DNA of 64,000 bases from Hexactinellida sp. DTS-2022. Its lineage: Eukaryota; Porifera; Hexactinellida. Under the pieces are notes generated by a model that worked only from the letters and a program-made list of their open reading frames with translations, ran no database searches and was not told the DNA's origin. The position numbers and the translations under genes were made by a program. This document shows positions 54,841 to 64,000 of the stretch, piece after piece. The stretch is taken from NCBI GenBank assembly GCA_028753945.1, contig JAPNXP010000018.1, forward strand, positions 3,163,643 to 3,227,642, given 5' to 3'. Each line of letters opens with the position of its first letter. Position 1 is the stretch's first letter.

Positions 54841-55250
54841 TAAACCTTGTTCTTTTTTAAGGCTTGCAGTTTTCGCCATATATTTTGCGTAGAGTGAAAG
54901 AAACAGCCCTTCACTGTAGTTATTGACCATTCTGCTTGAAATGCATTAATCGCAGCTCTTTCAAAATCAATTAAAATGTGTGTGGGGTCTCCTGTCGAAC
55001 AAAGCGCTAATTTGTCTCCACATATGGTTTATACGTCAGCTCTGTCTTATTAGCAATAAAACAAAGAGACTGGGTAGAAGGTCCAGGTCCAAACCTAGAG
55101 AGGTTTGTCCTCAACGCAGATCGTGAATAGTGATACTTGTGCGAACAACGGGGGAGCATTTTAAATGTACCATCTGCAAGCCAAATCTGGGAACTGGTTA
55201 AAATGTCAAGTTTTTCTGTGTGCCAAATATTAGGATTATAATTTCTCCAG
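54841..55250 (-). pseudogene. MULE transposase core fragment
   Basis: Reading the minus strand from 55250: SQIWLADGTFKMLP (the DGTF catalytic motif), then CFIANKTELTY. After a frame break come GDPTHILIDFERAAINAFQA, VKGCFFHSTQNIWRKLQALK and a stop. These are the central MULE blocks (DGTF, DFE, GCFFH-x2-Q). It is the third independent MULE in the window and too broken to be functional. Flanks lack recognisable TIRs. Confidence 0.8.
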
Positions 55251-55271
55251 GTACTGAATCAAACAATAAGG

Positions 55272-56012
55272 TGATACAGGTTCAAATTTTCGACACACGA
55301 TAACCCCCAATTATTATTGCGTTTTCGAACAGTACTAGTTAATCTAAGAAGGACATAGAAACTCAGAATTTCTAAAATCGAAATTTTTTAATTAGATGTT
55401 GATAGTTTAAATAGCGTAATAGTGAATCCATACTAGTCAATGGAAATTCTAGCAATTTTTCTCTGTTTGGTGCAAGTTCTAATTTAGTGCCAATTTAACT
55501 CTACTCTATTAGTACAAGGATTCCCGCCCACAGAATTTTCGATTTCGATTTTATTCTTTTTTTCTATAGATTTTCAAAGATTCACTCTATTTTATCAGAA
55601 ATTTGGCATTATATAATTATTAATTAACTCAATAATTTTGTATTAAAGTTGAAATTCGACAAGGAGATAGAGGCTCAAATTTTCGACACCCGATAACCCC
55701 CCATTATTATTGCATTTTTGGACAGTACAAGTTATTCTAAGAAGGACGTAGAAACTCAGAATTTCCAAAATCGAAAAATTTGAATTAGATATTGATAGTT
55801 TAAAATAGCGTAATAGTGAATCCATACTAGTCAACGGCATTTCTAGCAATTTTCTTTGATTGTCGCAAGTTCTAATTTAGTGCCAATTTAACTCTACTCT
55901 ATTATTCGAAGTTTACCCCCCACACAGAATTGTCGATTTCGATTTTAATATTTTTATCTATAGATTTTCAAATAATCACTCGATTTTATCAGAAATTTGG
56001 CATTATATAATT
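55272..56012. repeat. Direct duplication, about 345 bp per copy
   Basis: Copies at 55272-55618 and 55671-56012 share tcaaattttcgacac, cgataacccccattatt, aagaaggacatagaaactca, agcgtaatagtgaatccata and gtgccaatttaactctactc in order, with moderate divergence. The second copy ends with ttgagcctctatctcc, the inverse of ggagatagaggctcaa at its start, so it also has short terminal inverted repeats. Confidence 0.8.
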
Positions 56013-56092
56013 TGATTTGAGCCTCTATCTCCTCAATTGACAAGGAAGGAAAAAACATACTACTGATAAGGATCATTTTTGAGGGATAGTTT

Positions 56093-56280
56093 TTTTCATA
56101 GTTGCATTATACGTAACGTATAACGTATATATGGTACCATTATACGATAGGTGAACGTATAATGCCATCATACGTAACGTATAATCATCATACGACGTAT
56201 AACGTATAACGATTTTAAAGTATATAAGGTCCATTATACGCTTCCCGAACGTATAAGGTATAATCGTATAATGCATCTAA
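56093..56280. repeat. Low-complexity acgtata / tatacgt cluster
   Basis: About a dozen overlapping (a)cgtata(a) and tatacg strings in both orientations, such as tacgtaacgtataacgtata and catcatacgtaacgtataat. Strongly self-complementary. Just outside, tttctctccgact(t/a)atactttt recurs at 56288 and 56490 with the following 70 bp. Confidence 0.7.
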
Positions 56281-56929
56281 GGTTTTTTTCTCTCCGACTT
56301 ATACTTTTTCAGATATGCTAGCTTTACAAATGTCACTATGAATTCTGAACAAAAAAAAACTTCCAAATTAATTAACAATATTTTCCTATGATTAATTATT
56401 AACTCTCTAACTTGGCATTACAGTTGAAAATTGGTTCGGGGAAATTTGTAGCTTCACTGATAAGGATCATTTATGAGGAACATTTTTTTTTCTCTCCGAC
56501 TAATACTTTTTGAGATAAGCTAGTTTTACAAAGGTCACTTTGAAATCTGAACGAAATTTTTTCAAAATTATTTATTTTAGTTATATTCTATTGATAAAGT
56601 TGCGATTATAACGTATTTCTAGCATGAAAAAGGGTTGTAGGTATATTTAATGGATACATACATATGGGAAACATACAAACTATAATATTTGGAATGTCAG
56701 GATCAGAATATTAATCATTTCCAATTAATAAATGCATACATTGTATTGTAAGGTTGTTGTTTTTTTGTGTTTTTGTTTTTTGTATGTAATACATAGATAA
56801 ATGCATATACGTTATAGAATTAATAATATAAGCATGATATAAGGATACCGTATTACAAGTATAATGAATTATAATAATTTATTACAAAATATAACATAGC
56901 AGTGGATATATACTATCAGGGATTTACAC

Positions 56930-57175
56930 GCCTTAATTTTTACTTGCCATAAGCCTTATTTTTTTTTTAGTTTTAAGAAAAAATAGTATGGGAAGTATGA
57001 TAAATGAAAAAAGCGAAATATAAAAATTTAAGGCGAGTAAAATTATGCATGGGTGCCACAAAAAAAATTAAGGCTAGTTAATAAATTTATTAGATGGAAA
57101 AAATTAGGGCATGTAAAACTTAAGGAAAAGGCGAGTAGATATTTGTTGAAGAATAGATATTCGAAACAAGTGCAT
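56930..57175. repeat. attaaggcgagta repeats, left block
   Basis: Repeated aaaa(t)taaggc(g/t)ag(t)a strings in both orientations (acgccttaatttttacttgc at 56928; aaggcgagtaaaattatg and later). The same phrases recur at 59800-59925, on the other side of the palindromic MITE and transposon, so one older element may have been split by those insertions. Confidence 0.6.
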
Positions 57176-57223
57176 TTTTTGAAGTCTTAATAAATTTAAC
57201 CCAATTAGTGGCAAAGGTGTATA

Positions 57224-58058
57224 GTTAGGGAATTTCAACTCAAAACCTTGAAAAAAATTGTTACCAAACAATTTCTACACTAGAGTCTTCTTCTGGACCC
57301 AAATAAACATAGAAAAAAAGTTGCAAGCCCAAACCCGTGAGGAAATTTTTTTACACGGGTTGCAGTTTCTGATTGTCCATAGTAAATCGCCGACATTTCT
57401 GGAGCTAACTTTCTCAAATCAGCTCCAATCAACTTATTATCACCATATTGGTACTCTGTGTTAAATTTCCAGTAATTTGATATATCACATGTCCATATTT
57501 GGAAGATTTTTTTCCATAGCAACGCTGGAATGTCTTAGGAATGTGTAAAAATTCCATTATTAAATTGTGTTCCCACTTTATCAAGTGACCCCTCATTCGA
57601 CTCCATTCAGCTACCTGAGTAAAATTATACACATACCGACACTCTAAGACGTGATTTTATAAAATTATTCGAGATTTTCGAGATTAACTGTAAATCTCGA
57701 ATAATTTTATAAAATCACATTTTAGATTGTCTCTTCCAAATATATAAAATCACATTTTAGATTGCTCTTCCAAATATGGACATGTGATATATCAAATTGC
57801 TGGAAATTTAACACAGAGTACCAATATGGTGATAATAAGTTGATTGGAGCTGATTTGAGAAAGTTAGCTCCAGAAATGTCGGCGATTTACTATGGACAAT
57901 CAGAAACTGCAACCCGTGTAAAAAAATTTCCTCACGGGTTTGGGCTTGCAACTTTTTTTCTATGTTTATTTGGGTCCAGAAGAAGACTCTAGTGTAGAAA
58001 TTGTTTGGTAACAATATTTTTCAAGGTTTAACTATAATTTGATGTAAAATTCCCTAAC
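57224..58058. mobile_element. Near-perfect palindromic MITE
   Basis: 835 bp, TA on both sides (57222-57223, 58059-58060), ends gttagggaattt and gttagggaatttta. Arms of about 250 bp (57245-57500 and 57770-58005) are almost identical; I see one substitution (cagtaatttg / cagcaatttg). They therefore read as the same 68-residue peptide on opposite strands, an artefact. The spacer holds a second palindrome (gtgattttataaaattattc ... at 57652-57716) and a direct repeat (acattttagattg, ctcttccaaatat). Confidence 0.88.
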
Positions 58059-58060
58059 TA

Positions 58061-59644
58061 CTGTATTTCTCGGTCAATTATCCGATTCGGGCAACCAATT
58101 ATCCGATTGGGTCAACCAATTATCCGATTCGGGCAACCAATTATCCGATTCGAGCAACCAATTATCCGATTCAAGCAATCAACAATTATAGTGATATATT
58201 TGATATAATAGTGATAATGAATGCAGTTAATTAATATAGGATAAAGTGATTTATTGGATATATATATTGGATAATGTAGCTACTAGAGATTTTCAAGGCG
58301 TATTGCTCTCGGAACTGTTGCTGTCAATACATGGTAGAACGAATTCAGGCAAGTTGCTGGAGTAATTTGAGCCAAAGCATTTGGGCATAATTGCAATAGT
58401 TTATCTCTCCTTGCACTTACCATAGTTTGGCCCTCAATTGGTATAATTGGTCCTTGAGCGCTGAGAGTTCGTTTTATATAGGATTTTAGACTTTGGAAGC
58501 ACAACTCAATCGGATTCAACTCGCAACTGTATGGAGGGAGGCGTTTCAATTCGATGTGTGAAGGGATAGAAGCTTCAAGTCTATTTTCAATCCCACGGTG
58601 ACAAGGAGCGTTGTCAAGTACGATAAATGCCGTGTCAACTGAGCTACTTGGTTCCAATGCCAAATCAAACGAGAGATGGAATAATTCACTTATAAATTGA
58701 TCAAAATGTGTTTGTTTAGCACCTCCGAATAGGATCTTTGAATGGACGAGTCCAACACCTGGACAGATAGCACATATCAGAGTGACATGGGGAGTTCGTT
58801 GATTGTCAGCAACCCTTCGAGCTGGCAATCCTTGAATTGATCGACCACGATTCCGAGCGGTATATAAGCCAAATCCACACTCGTCAACGTAACAGAATCT
58901 TGCTCCTATTTCATGCTGTTCTTGCAACCATAGAGCATGAGTTCTTCTACAATCTTTGTTTGCCGGTGAATTACGTACACTCGGAAGTAATTCAAGTTTT
59001 TTTACTGTAATTAAGCATCCTTCAAGACACCGAGCGATCGTAGATATCGAAACAGTTATCCCTCGTTCGAGAATTAGTTTATTTCTCATCTCGCCAAGAG
59101 TGATATCGGGACGGGCTTCAATGGAAATTAAGAGAAGACTTTTCGAATCCTCGTCCAACTTTTTTCCTCTTGGACCACCGCGAAGTTTGGTAGAATATTG
59201 TCTGGTGCTACAAATTCTGTAAGCGGTATCCTTCTTAACGCCAAACAATCTGGTCATCTGTTTATAGGTTACTCCCGACTCGTGGGCACCGATAAGTCTT
59301 TGCCGTAATTCATTTGAAATTGCTCTCCCACCTCGTGAAATAGCAACTGTAGATGATGTGGCAGAGTGTTGTCCTGCATCGTATGAACTCGAAGCCATAA
59401 TTTATGATGAATATTGAATATTTAGGAATATATTTATTTCGTATTACTTTGTTTTATACATATCAACCCAGTATCCTAAATAGATAAACCAATGAAAATC
59501 AAAAGTAATTCCGATCGGATAATTGGTTGACCCAATCGGATAATTGGTTGCCCGAATCGGATAATTGGTTGACCCAATCGGATAATTGGTTGCCCGAATC
59601 GGATAATTGGTTGCCCGAATCGGATAATTGACCGAGAAATACAG
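58061..59644 (-). mobile_element. Intact IS630/Tc1-like element 2 with 21 bp repeat-array TIRs
   Basis: 1584 bp. TA at 58059-58060 (shared with the preceding MITE) and 59645-59646. Ends ctgtatttctcggtcaatta. Tandem 21 bp units with the core caattatccgattcgggcaac, about five on the left (58071-58190) and six inverted on the right (59514-59630). Compared with element 1 the units alternate gggtcaac and gggcaac. The single intact transposase gene is on the minus strand. Confidence 0.93.
58283..59398 (-). CDS. IS630/Tc1-like DDE transposase (DD35E), second subfamily
   Basis: 371 residues, uninterrupted. HTH at about 25-70 (NELRQRLIGAHESGVTYKQM, LFGVKKDTAYRIC), second DNA-binding part to about 128 (ITVSISTIARCLEG). 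Triad D172 (FCYVDECGFGLYTA), D262 (IVLDNAPCHRG), E298 (SCELNPIEL), again 35 residues between the last two. Compared with 22922-24025 the motifs are the same, but the termini and many surface residues differ. The deleted copy at 28265 is much closer to this one and carries the same N terminus, so this subfamily produced non-autonomous derivatives. All catalytic residues are present; activity is plausible. Confidence 0.93.
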   Translation of the reverse strand: MASSSYDAGQHSATSSTVAISRGGRAISNELRQRLIGAHESGVTYKQMTRLFGVKKDTAYRICSTRQYSTKLRGGPRGKKLDEDSKSLLLISIEARPDITLGEMRNKLILERGITVSISTIARCLEGCLITVKKLELLPSVRNSPANKDCRRTHALWLQEQHEIGARFCYVDECGFGLYTARNRGRSIQGLPARRVADNQRTPHVTLICAICPGVGLVHSKILFGGAKQTHFDQFISELFHLSFDLALEPSSSVDTAFIVLDNAPCHRGIENRLEASIPSHIELKRLPPYSCELNPIELCFQSLKSYIKRTLSAQGPIIPIEGQTMVSARRDKLLQLCPNALAQITPATCLNSFYHVLTATVPRAIRLENL

Positions 59645-59646
59645 TA

Positions 59647-60219
59647 GTAATATATTAATAAAAATCTCTAATATCGAAAAAGCTAATTATGGTGTTTTAC
59701 ATATAGTAAACAGTTATTGTGCAAAGTATAGTTTGAAAAATTGTGGCTAATCTACATTTATTTATACTTAACTGGATTAAAGGTTTTTATATGTCGAGTA
59801 AACCAATTGGGGCTATGACCGAAAAAACTAAGGCGAGTAAATCAATAAGAGCTAGGACGAAAAAAAATAGGGCGAGTAGATATAAATGACCAAAATTAAG
59901 GCGCCTTAATTTTTACACTCATTTTTTAGAATCCTGTATACTATAATATTACTAATAAAACAATAACATTACAATACATCACAGGTTGTCACACGCTGCA
60001 CAATTCCAATCAACTTCTGAATAATCTTTGGATCTACTAAATCTACACAAACATTATGAAACCACAAGCCACAAATACCACAACTAACCCACTCTATCAC
60101 GTCATTGTTTACGATTATATTTAGAATATCAATAATACCATCTGCCTCCCCCTAACACAAACTGCAACTGTCATCATCCTGTGAAGAAGTGGGAACCCTG
60201 GGATTCTTTGCGGCGGCTA
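59647..60219. repeat. Non-coding; right block of attaaggcgagta repeats
   Basis: 59800-59925 repeats gaaaaaactaaggcgagtaa and variants, ending in ttaaggcgccttaa, a 14 bp palindrome. Matches the block at 56930-57175. The remainder shows no gene. Confidence 0.55.
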
Positions 60220-62129
60220 CTACTTCCCCTTCAGGATTACTGACGTGCGATGAACTTGATTTCCCACTTTCGTACCCCTTACCGAACCGACGAATGCTAG
60301 CGATATTTTGCGATTACGTTTCATGCGTGAAGAAAATCGTTTACGTTGTTTTATATCTAATTTATATCTATGTTCTACTCTTACTTTATCTAACTTAGTG
60401 AATATTTCTATTATCCATGTATGTATTTTTATTTGTAACAATTCTAGAACTTTTAAAAGTGATAGGTACCCCTCATTATATCTTATGACAGCCAAAGCGG
60501 CCCCCAATTTCATTAATACTAATCCTACTGCTTCTGTCTTCCTTACCATTGTGATATAATATTATTATGTACTGCTTCGTTATGATTACTAGTTTGTCCA
60601 TCTGCTATTTGGTTTATAAAGTATTCTTTATCATAGATATATTTGGAAATACTCGAGTTATTATTTCTACGGCGTCGACACTAAGATTCAGGGTGTGATA
60701 CAGAGGGGGGGGGGGGCCCTGGGATTTCCCCCCCAAAGGTAAGATTCCCCCATCCCAGGAATTGCTTAACTTTTCCTCATAGTTATTAAATAAAGGATAA
60801 GTAATTGCTAATATAAACAGGATTAAAGCATAGAATGATTATGCCAACTAAATACATTAATTTTGGCCTATACATGTATATGCTGCTCCTTTATCCAAGG
60901 AAACAGTCTGTTTCTAGGAAAGTTTCCCCCCCCCAGGAAAAATTTCTGTATCAATCCCTGAGATTATTTGGGTGACGTGGGGGAATTTCTCCGGACGAAA
61001 TGGCTCGTTGCTAGCGACACTACGACTCGGGACCCTTCGGGAAGAACTTATGATTTTCTGATGCATTTTCATCAGTAGCCCCAAATGTAATTGAATAGAT
61101 TTACTGCTTCTAAAATTTCCGGCGTGTTACCAAAATGCTGTTTTACCGCAAGTTGATATAATGAAGTTATACGAGAACACATTTCGTCACTAAGAAACTT
61201 TAACTCTTCCGCATCCTCGCCCCAGTCACCTCTTGGTATAGTTTTTCTTACTAGTTTACCTCTGTATTTAGTTTTTAGCTGCTTATCTACGGCTTTCTCA
61301 GCTCCTCCTAATGTTATAAGTTTGGTTCTCTCCTGTTTTTTATTGGATCTCGACTCCTTTAGTTGGTCTTTCTGATGCTCGACCAAGTGCCCCTTCATCC
61401 TTTTTCCAACGTGGTCGAGGCACTCGTAACGCTGAATTTTATGGAAAGGTGCTATGGCTCCGTATGGGTTATGCTGGGTAACTTTAGCAAATGTTTATTA
61501 TCACCATCACAGACCAAGCCATCGAACGCAACACCACGGGTTAGTGCTTGCTCTAGGAGTATAGTAGAAAGTTCGCCTCCTAGACACACGCTAGAGTAAG
61601 CACTTACTTAGCCGGCCATTGAGGCTGATGGGAATCGACTAATTTATCGTATTCCTCTTGTTCCAAGCATTGTTCCTCTAACATGTTTGCGATACGAGTA
61701 CACTCGCGGCAACTATTACACGCGACATCAAATGCAAGTATTTTACGTAATGTCATACTAATTACGGATGCAAAACAGTACCTACTATAACCACCACCAC
61801 CTTTAGTCGACTCTTCTGATACGCCCCATCGAACGAACCTATGTCGTGAATCAAACCGTTCTCACATCATGGAGAGCCTCAAGCTCTGACGCTGATCTAT
61901 CCATGGGTTGCTTGGCCACCAACTCAACTGCTACCAACAAATCAACTTGTATAAAATTGAAGTTGTCAGGCGGAGGAGCTAGTCCAAGCATGGCATGGTA
62001 TACCCCTAGTCCTTTCCTACCCATCCCTATCAGGCGACCCGCGAGAACGGATTGGAACACACTATCATTACGTTTACCGTGACCTTCGTTATATAAGGCC
62101 TTACTAATGAGTAGATTTATCTGGACCAT
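60220..62129 (-). pseudogene. Mutator-like transposase of the PF20700 type, decayed
   Basis: Minus-strand blocks in order: 61851-62129 (SKALYNEGHGKRNDSVFQSV, MLGLAPP); 61610-61850 (DSRHRFVRWGVSEES, ISMTLRKILAFDVACNSCRE); 61400-61600 (VCLGGELSTILLEQAL, GLVCDGDNKHLLKL, YECLDHVGKRMKG); 61072-61398 (KKQERTKLITLGGAEKAVDK ... LSDEMCSRITSLYQLAVKQH); 60220-60549 (RYNEGYLSLLKVLELLQIKI, RVEHRYKLDIKQRKR). The sequence NK/CNSC, DGDN, C-x2-HVGKR and a C-terminal N-x-G-y-x-x-LL block followed by basic residues is that of the Mutator-like family annotated as PF20700, recalled rather than searched. Frame breaks throughout, and a G-rich insertion at 60689-60960. Confidence 0.7.
60689..60960. mobile_element. 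G-rich TIR element inside the Mutator-like gene
   Basis: 272 bp with ends cagggtgtgatacagag and cagggattgatacagaa. Runs of 13 G and 9 C lie next to the ends. Only 5 bp (agatt) is repeated at the flanks (60684-60688, 60961-60965). hAT-like by its ends; the short duplication leaves the class open. Confidence 0.65.
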
Positions 62130-62264
62130 GGATTACTTAAAGACCATTGATTATTAGCTAACATACCTTTATCTCAATAGCTAGTTTTGACAGACCTGAG
62201 AAATGCATTATAATTATATAGGAAGTTAGGAACATGATATCAAGGCATACATAACACCCTTTAG
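62085..62264. mobile_element. Arm fragment of the 24.4 kb foldback family
   Basis: Reads ccttcgttatataaggcc, ctggaccatggatta, atatcaaggcatacataaca in the same order as the left arm at 24356-24530, with moderate divergence. It is interrupted by the MITE at 62265 and resumes at 62660 (ttgattacgtaatcgttatt). Confidence 0.75.
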
Positions 62265-62659
62265 CATATTTTCCAACCTATAGCAAGTCTTTGGCAGGAC
62301 GGAGGAATGAATTTTGGCGGGACATAAGGAAGCTTGGCGGGACAAAGAACATTAGTACATAAATAAGTGAAGTAGTATTACTATTTGTACGGATGTCCTA
62401 GTAATTGTAATAATATTATTATCTCAACGGAAGGAACCTTGCTCCAATTGCATAAAACGAGACGTCCCGTCAATAAAACGGGACTCTAGTCAATTCTACA
62501 GATTTATTACATAATTGGAAGAAGAAATGCTCAGATCTTTATATTTTATTGTTATTGTCACAAAAATGAAATACAGGGTACAAAAATCGGGACAAACGTG
62601 TCTAAAAGCGGGACAATTCACAAAATCTTTGCCAAAAAGCGGGACGGTTGGCAAGTATG
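62265..62659. mobile_element. hAT-like MITE, catacttgccaacc family
   Basis: 395 bp. Ends catattttccaacc and catacttgccaaccgtcccg, with flanks ctttag on both sides. Contains ggcgggac repeats (62332-62345) and gcgggac in the right half. It splits a foldback arm, so it is younger than that element. Confidence 0.7.
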
Positions 62660-63039
62660 CTTTAGAATTGTGATATATCACCATTGATTACGTAATCGTT
62701 ATTTTTCGTGGCAATTATCGCACAGTGGGCCAAAAGACAGTTTAGCGGAAATAAGCATTTTGTTAGCAGATAGCCACTTGTGAAGTATTATTGACATATA
62801 GGTTATTGATAGCAGGAAATTGAATGGCATCATCAAAAATTATGTATGCAGTCTCTAAAGTTGAGTTTTTGGGTAATTTGTTCTAATTTTATGAAAAACT
62901 AAATTTTGGTTTGTTAACAATCTTTTATTAGTCACCCATGATATTTGATAAAAAACTTAGACAATGGGGAAAAATAATGAAAGCCTAATTAAATGCCTGG
63001 AAAACAATATATTACATTGGATACAAAGAGGATAGATGG
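62660..63039. other. Foldback remnant then unassigned sequence
   Basis: 62660-62725 continues the foldback arm (gattacgtaatcgttatttt, caattatcgca). 62730-63039 is AT-rich with nothing recognised. Confidence 0.5.
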
Positions 63040-63258
63040 TTACTGAGTGTAATTATCGCAAGTACAACTACTCTTTGGGACCTTAGATCGTTTTTTATAG
63101 CTTTGTTGTATATTGGGAATAATAGCTAGTTTATTAAATCCCTTCTGAATCTTATAAATGTTACTTACCGGAATTTCAAAAGCCTGGATGTGTTCATAGG
63201 TTGATGCGCTGAATGCTAAGTTTGTATTCAAATGATTAGATGCTTCTTCGTTGCTCAT
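63040..63258 (-). CDS. Small ORF, unknown; possible short first exon
   Basis: 72 residues (MSNEEASNHLNTNLAFSAST ... SKVPKSSCTCDNYTQ), polar, no domain recognised. After 30 codons the frame contains GTAAGTAA (63168 downwards) and, 24 nt later, an AG. The segment is either coding, a splice donor to an unseen downstream exon, or an exceptionally short intron. Composition looks like protein rather than repeat translation. Function unknown. Confidence 0.35.
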   Translation of the reverse strand: MSNEEASNHLNTNLAFSASTYEHIQAFEIPVSNIYKIQKGFNKLAIIPNIQQSYKKRSKVPKSSCTCDNYTQ

Positions 63259-63615
63259 TATAGACCATCAGTTATTTGAAAATCAATTATTTTATTTTTA
63301 CTCATTTTTACGAGATTCATTAGAGGCCAATACCAAATTGAATAAATTATATACTTTGCGGCTTTGTAAATTATCTTAAACTAAAGCTAAGATGCTAAAT
63401 TACTATTAGAAAACATAAAATCTCCTACCCAAGAGCACCCAAGACACAATTTCCAACTATATTAGCAAATAAATTTGTGTCCGATCTTGAGTAAAGCGTA
63501 ACATTAGATATCGAATTATACGTGAATAGTATTCATAAGCATTTTAATTATAGCAATGAGATTAAGCTTGAATACTTAGAAAATTAAATACATATTCAGT
63601 TTCAATTACTACACT

Positions 63616-63786
63616 ATGCAGAACGACTTTATAAATAGAATCTTTCCGATTGTAAAACCGCAATATTCAATCTCTAATTCCAATTATATCAAATCATTCA
63701 TTCAGACTCACCGTATTCAAAATATTGAAGTCATAGGACTTGCTAAACTTCGCATTCTAGGTTTTAGACAATGCTTAATTCGATGA
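63616..63786 (+). CDS. Small ORF of 56 residues, unknown
   Basis: Starts MQNDFINRIFPIVKPQYSIS and ends with two consecutive stops after GFRQCLIR; the middle reads FIQTHRIQNIEVIGLAKL. Balanced composition and absence from repeats suggest it could be a real first exon running past the window or a small protein. It lies 358 bp from the divergent minus-strand ORF at 63258, so the two could share a promoter region. Confidence 0.3.
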   Translation: MQNDFINRIFPIVKPQYSISNSNYIKSFIQTHRIQNIEVIGLAKLRILGFRQCLIR

Positions 63787-63849
63787 TAATAATATGCCCT
63801 ATATTCGTGAGTATGAAAAATACCCCTCCTTCCCCCTATTGGCCCACTG

Positions 63850-64000
63850 ATGTATCGTGTTTGTATAGCCAGCTTTTAACATAGTTAAACGCGTTATAAA
63901 TGTTCAAAATTGGAACATCAGGATGTCCATGACTAGTTGAATGAAATATATCGAAATAATAAATGGAATGTTGACACATTACTCGGTTGCCAGGGAAATG
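63850..64000. mobile_element. Loop-side fragment of the foldback family, cut by window end
   Basis: Reverse complement of the segment at about 25400-25545: ggcaaccgag, gtgtcaacattcca, tttcgatatatttcatt, gttccaattttgaacat, aactatgttaaaagc. The element continues beyond the window. Confidence 0.75.

Noticed and set aside
57224..57230. Telomere-like gttaggg
   Set aside because: A single occurrence at a MITE end, not a tandem telomeric repeat.
57258..58014. Identical 68-residue ORFs on opposite strands
   Set aside because: They are the two arms of a palindromic MITE, with no domain and no independent support.
63616..63786. CST-complex STN1-like N terminus
   Set aside because: THRIQNIEVIG is faintly reminiscent of the STN1 OB-fold entry, but the resemblance is too short and the following residues do not fit.

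Overview
The window is AT-rich nuclear DNA of a eukaryote, most likely an invertebrate animal. The evidence is a PEX1 gene, THAP-domain P-type transposases, a GTF2IRD2/ZBED-like hAT, a Tigger/pogo element, Helitrons, a Ginger-like integrase and spliced transposon genes. I cannot name the species. Gene density is very low: one clearly intact host gene (PEX1, minus strand, 48516-51527), one candidate two-exon gene of unknown function (19652 down to 14639, minus strand), and two short unrecognised ORFs near the right end. Nearly everything else is transposable-element (TE) sequence, much of it nested.

Layout. 1-9820: an array of degenerate 0.6-1.2 kb repeat units, most carrying the same long hairpin, split by a 3 kb Mutator-like (MULE) element with a RING-finger tail. 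10.2-11.7 kb: a broken P-type transposase. 12.6-14.6 kb: MITEs nested in MITEs. 14.6-19.7 kb: the candidate host gene, whose intron has collected a hAT-type repeat, a transposase fragment and a MITE. 19.7-22.7 kb: non-coding sequence with G-tracts. 22.7-24.3 kb: an intact IS630/Tc1-like DD35E element. 24.3-26.6 kb: a foldback element with a hAT insertion, then MITEs and a possible SINE. 28.2-29.0 kb: an internally deleted IS630/Tc1-like copy. 29.7-32.4 kb: a decayed, intron-containing Ginger-like gene (integrase with GPY/F module) followed by a ubiquitin/SUMO-peptidase-like domain. 34.2-37.4 kb: a hAT gene split by a foldback element. 37.7-40.9 kb: a Tigger element with hAT-type insertions inside it. 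41-48 kb: small MITEs, a spliced MULE fragment, Helitrons and a second P-type element with a THAP domain. 48.5-51.5 kb: PEX1. 52-53.5 kb: mariner-type and nested hAT-type MITEs. 54.8-56.3 kb: a MULE fragment and direct duplications. 57.2-59.6 kb: a near-perfect palindromic MITE abutting a second intact IS630/Tc1-like element. 60.2-62.1 kb: a decayed Mutator-like transposase. 62-64 kb: further copies of the foldback family and two small ORFs.

PEX1 would serve peroxisomal matrix-protein import by recycling PEX5. The TEs do not form one pathway, but insertion order can be read directly from target-site duplications in several nests. A recurring theme is terminal inverted repeats (TIRs) made of tandem arrays, seen in IS630-like (21 bp unit), MULE (31 bp unit) and hAT-type (about 9 bp and 20-odd bp units) elements. 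All coordinates, target duplications and frame breaks were read by eye, with no alignments or database searches.
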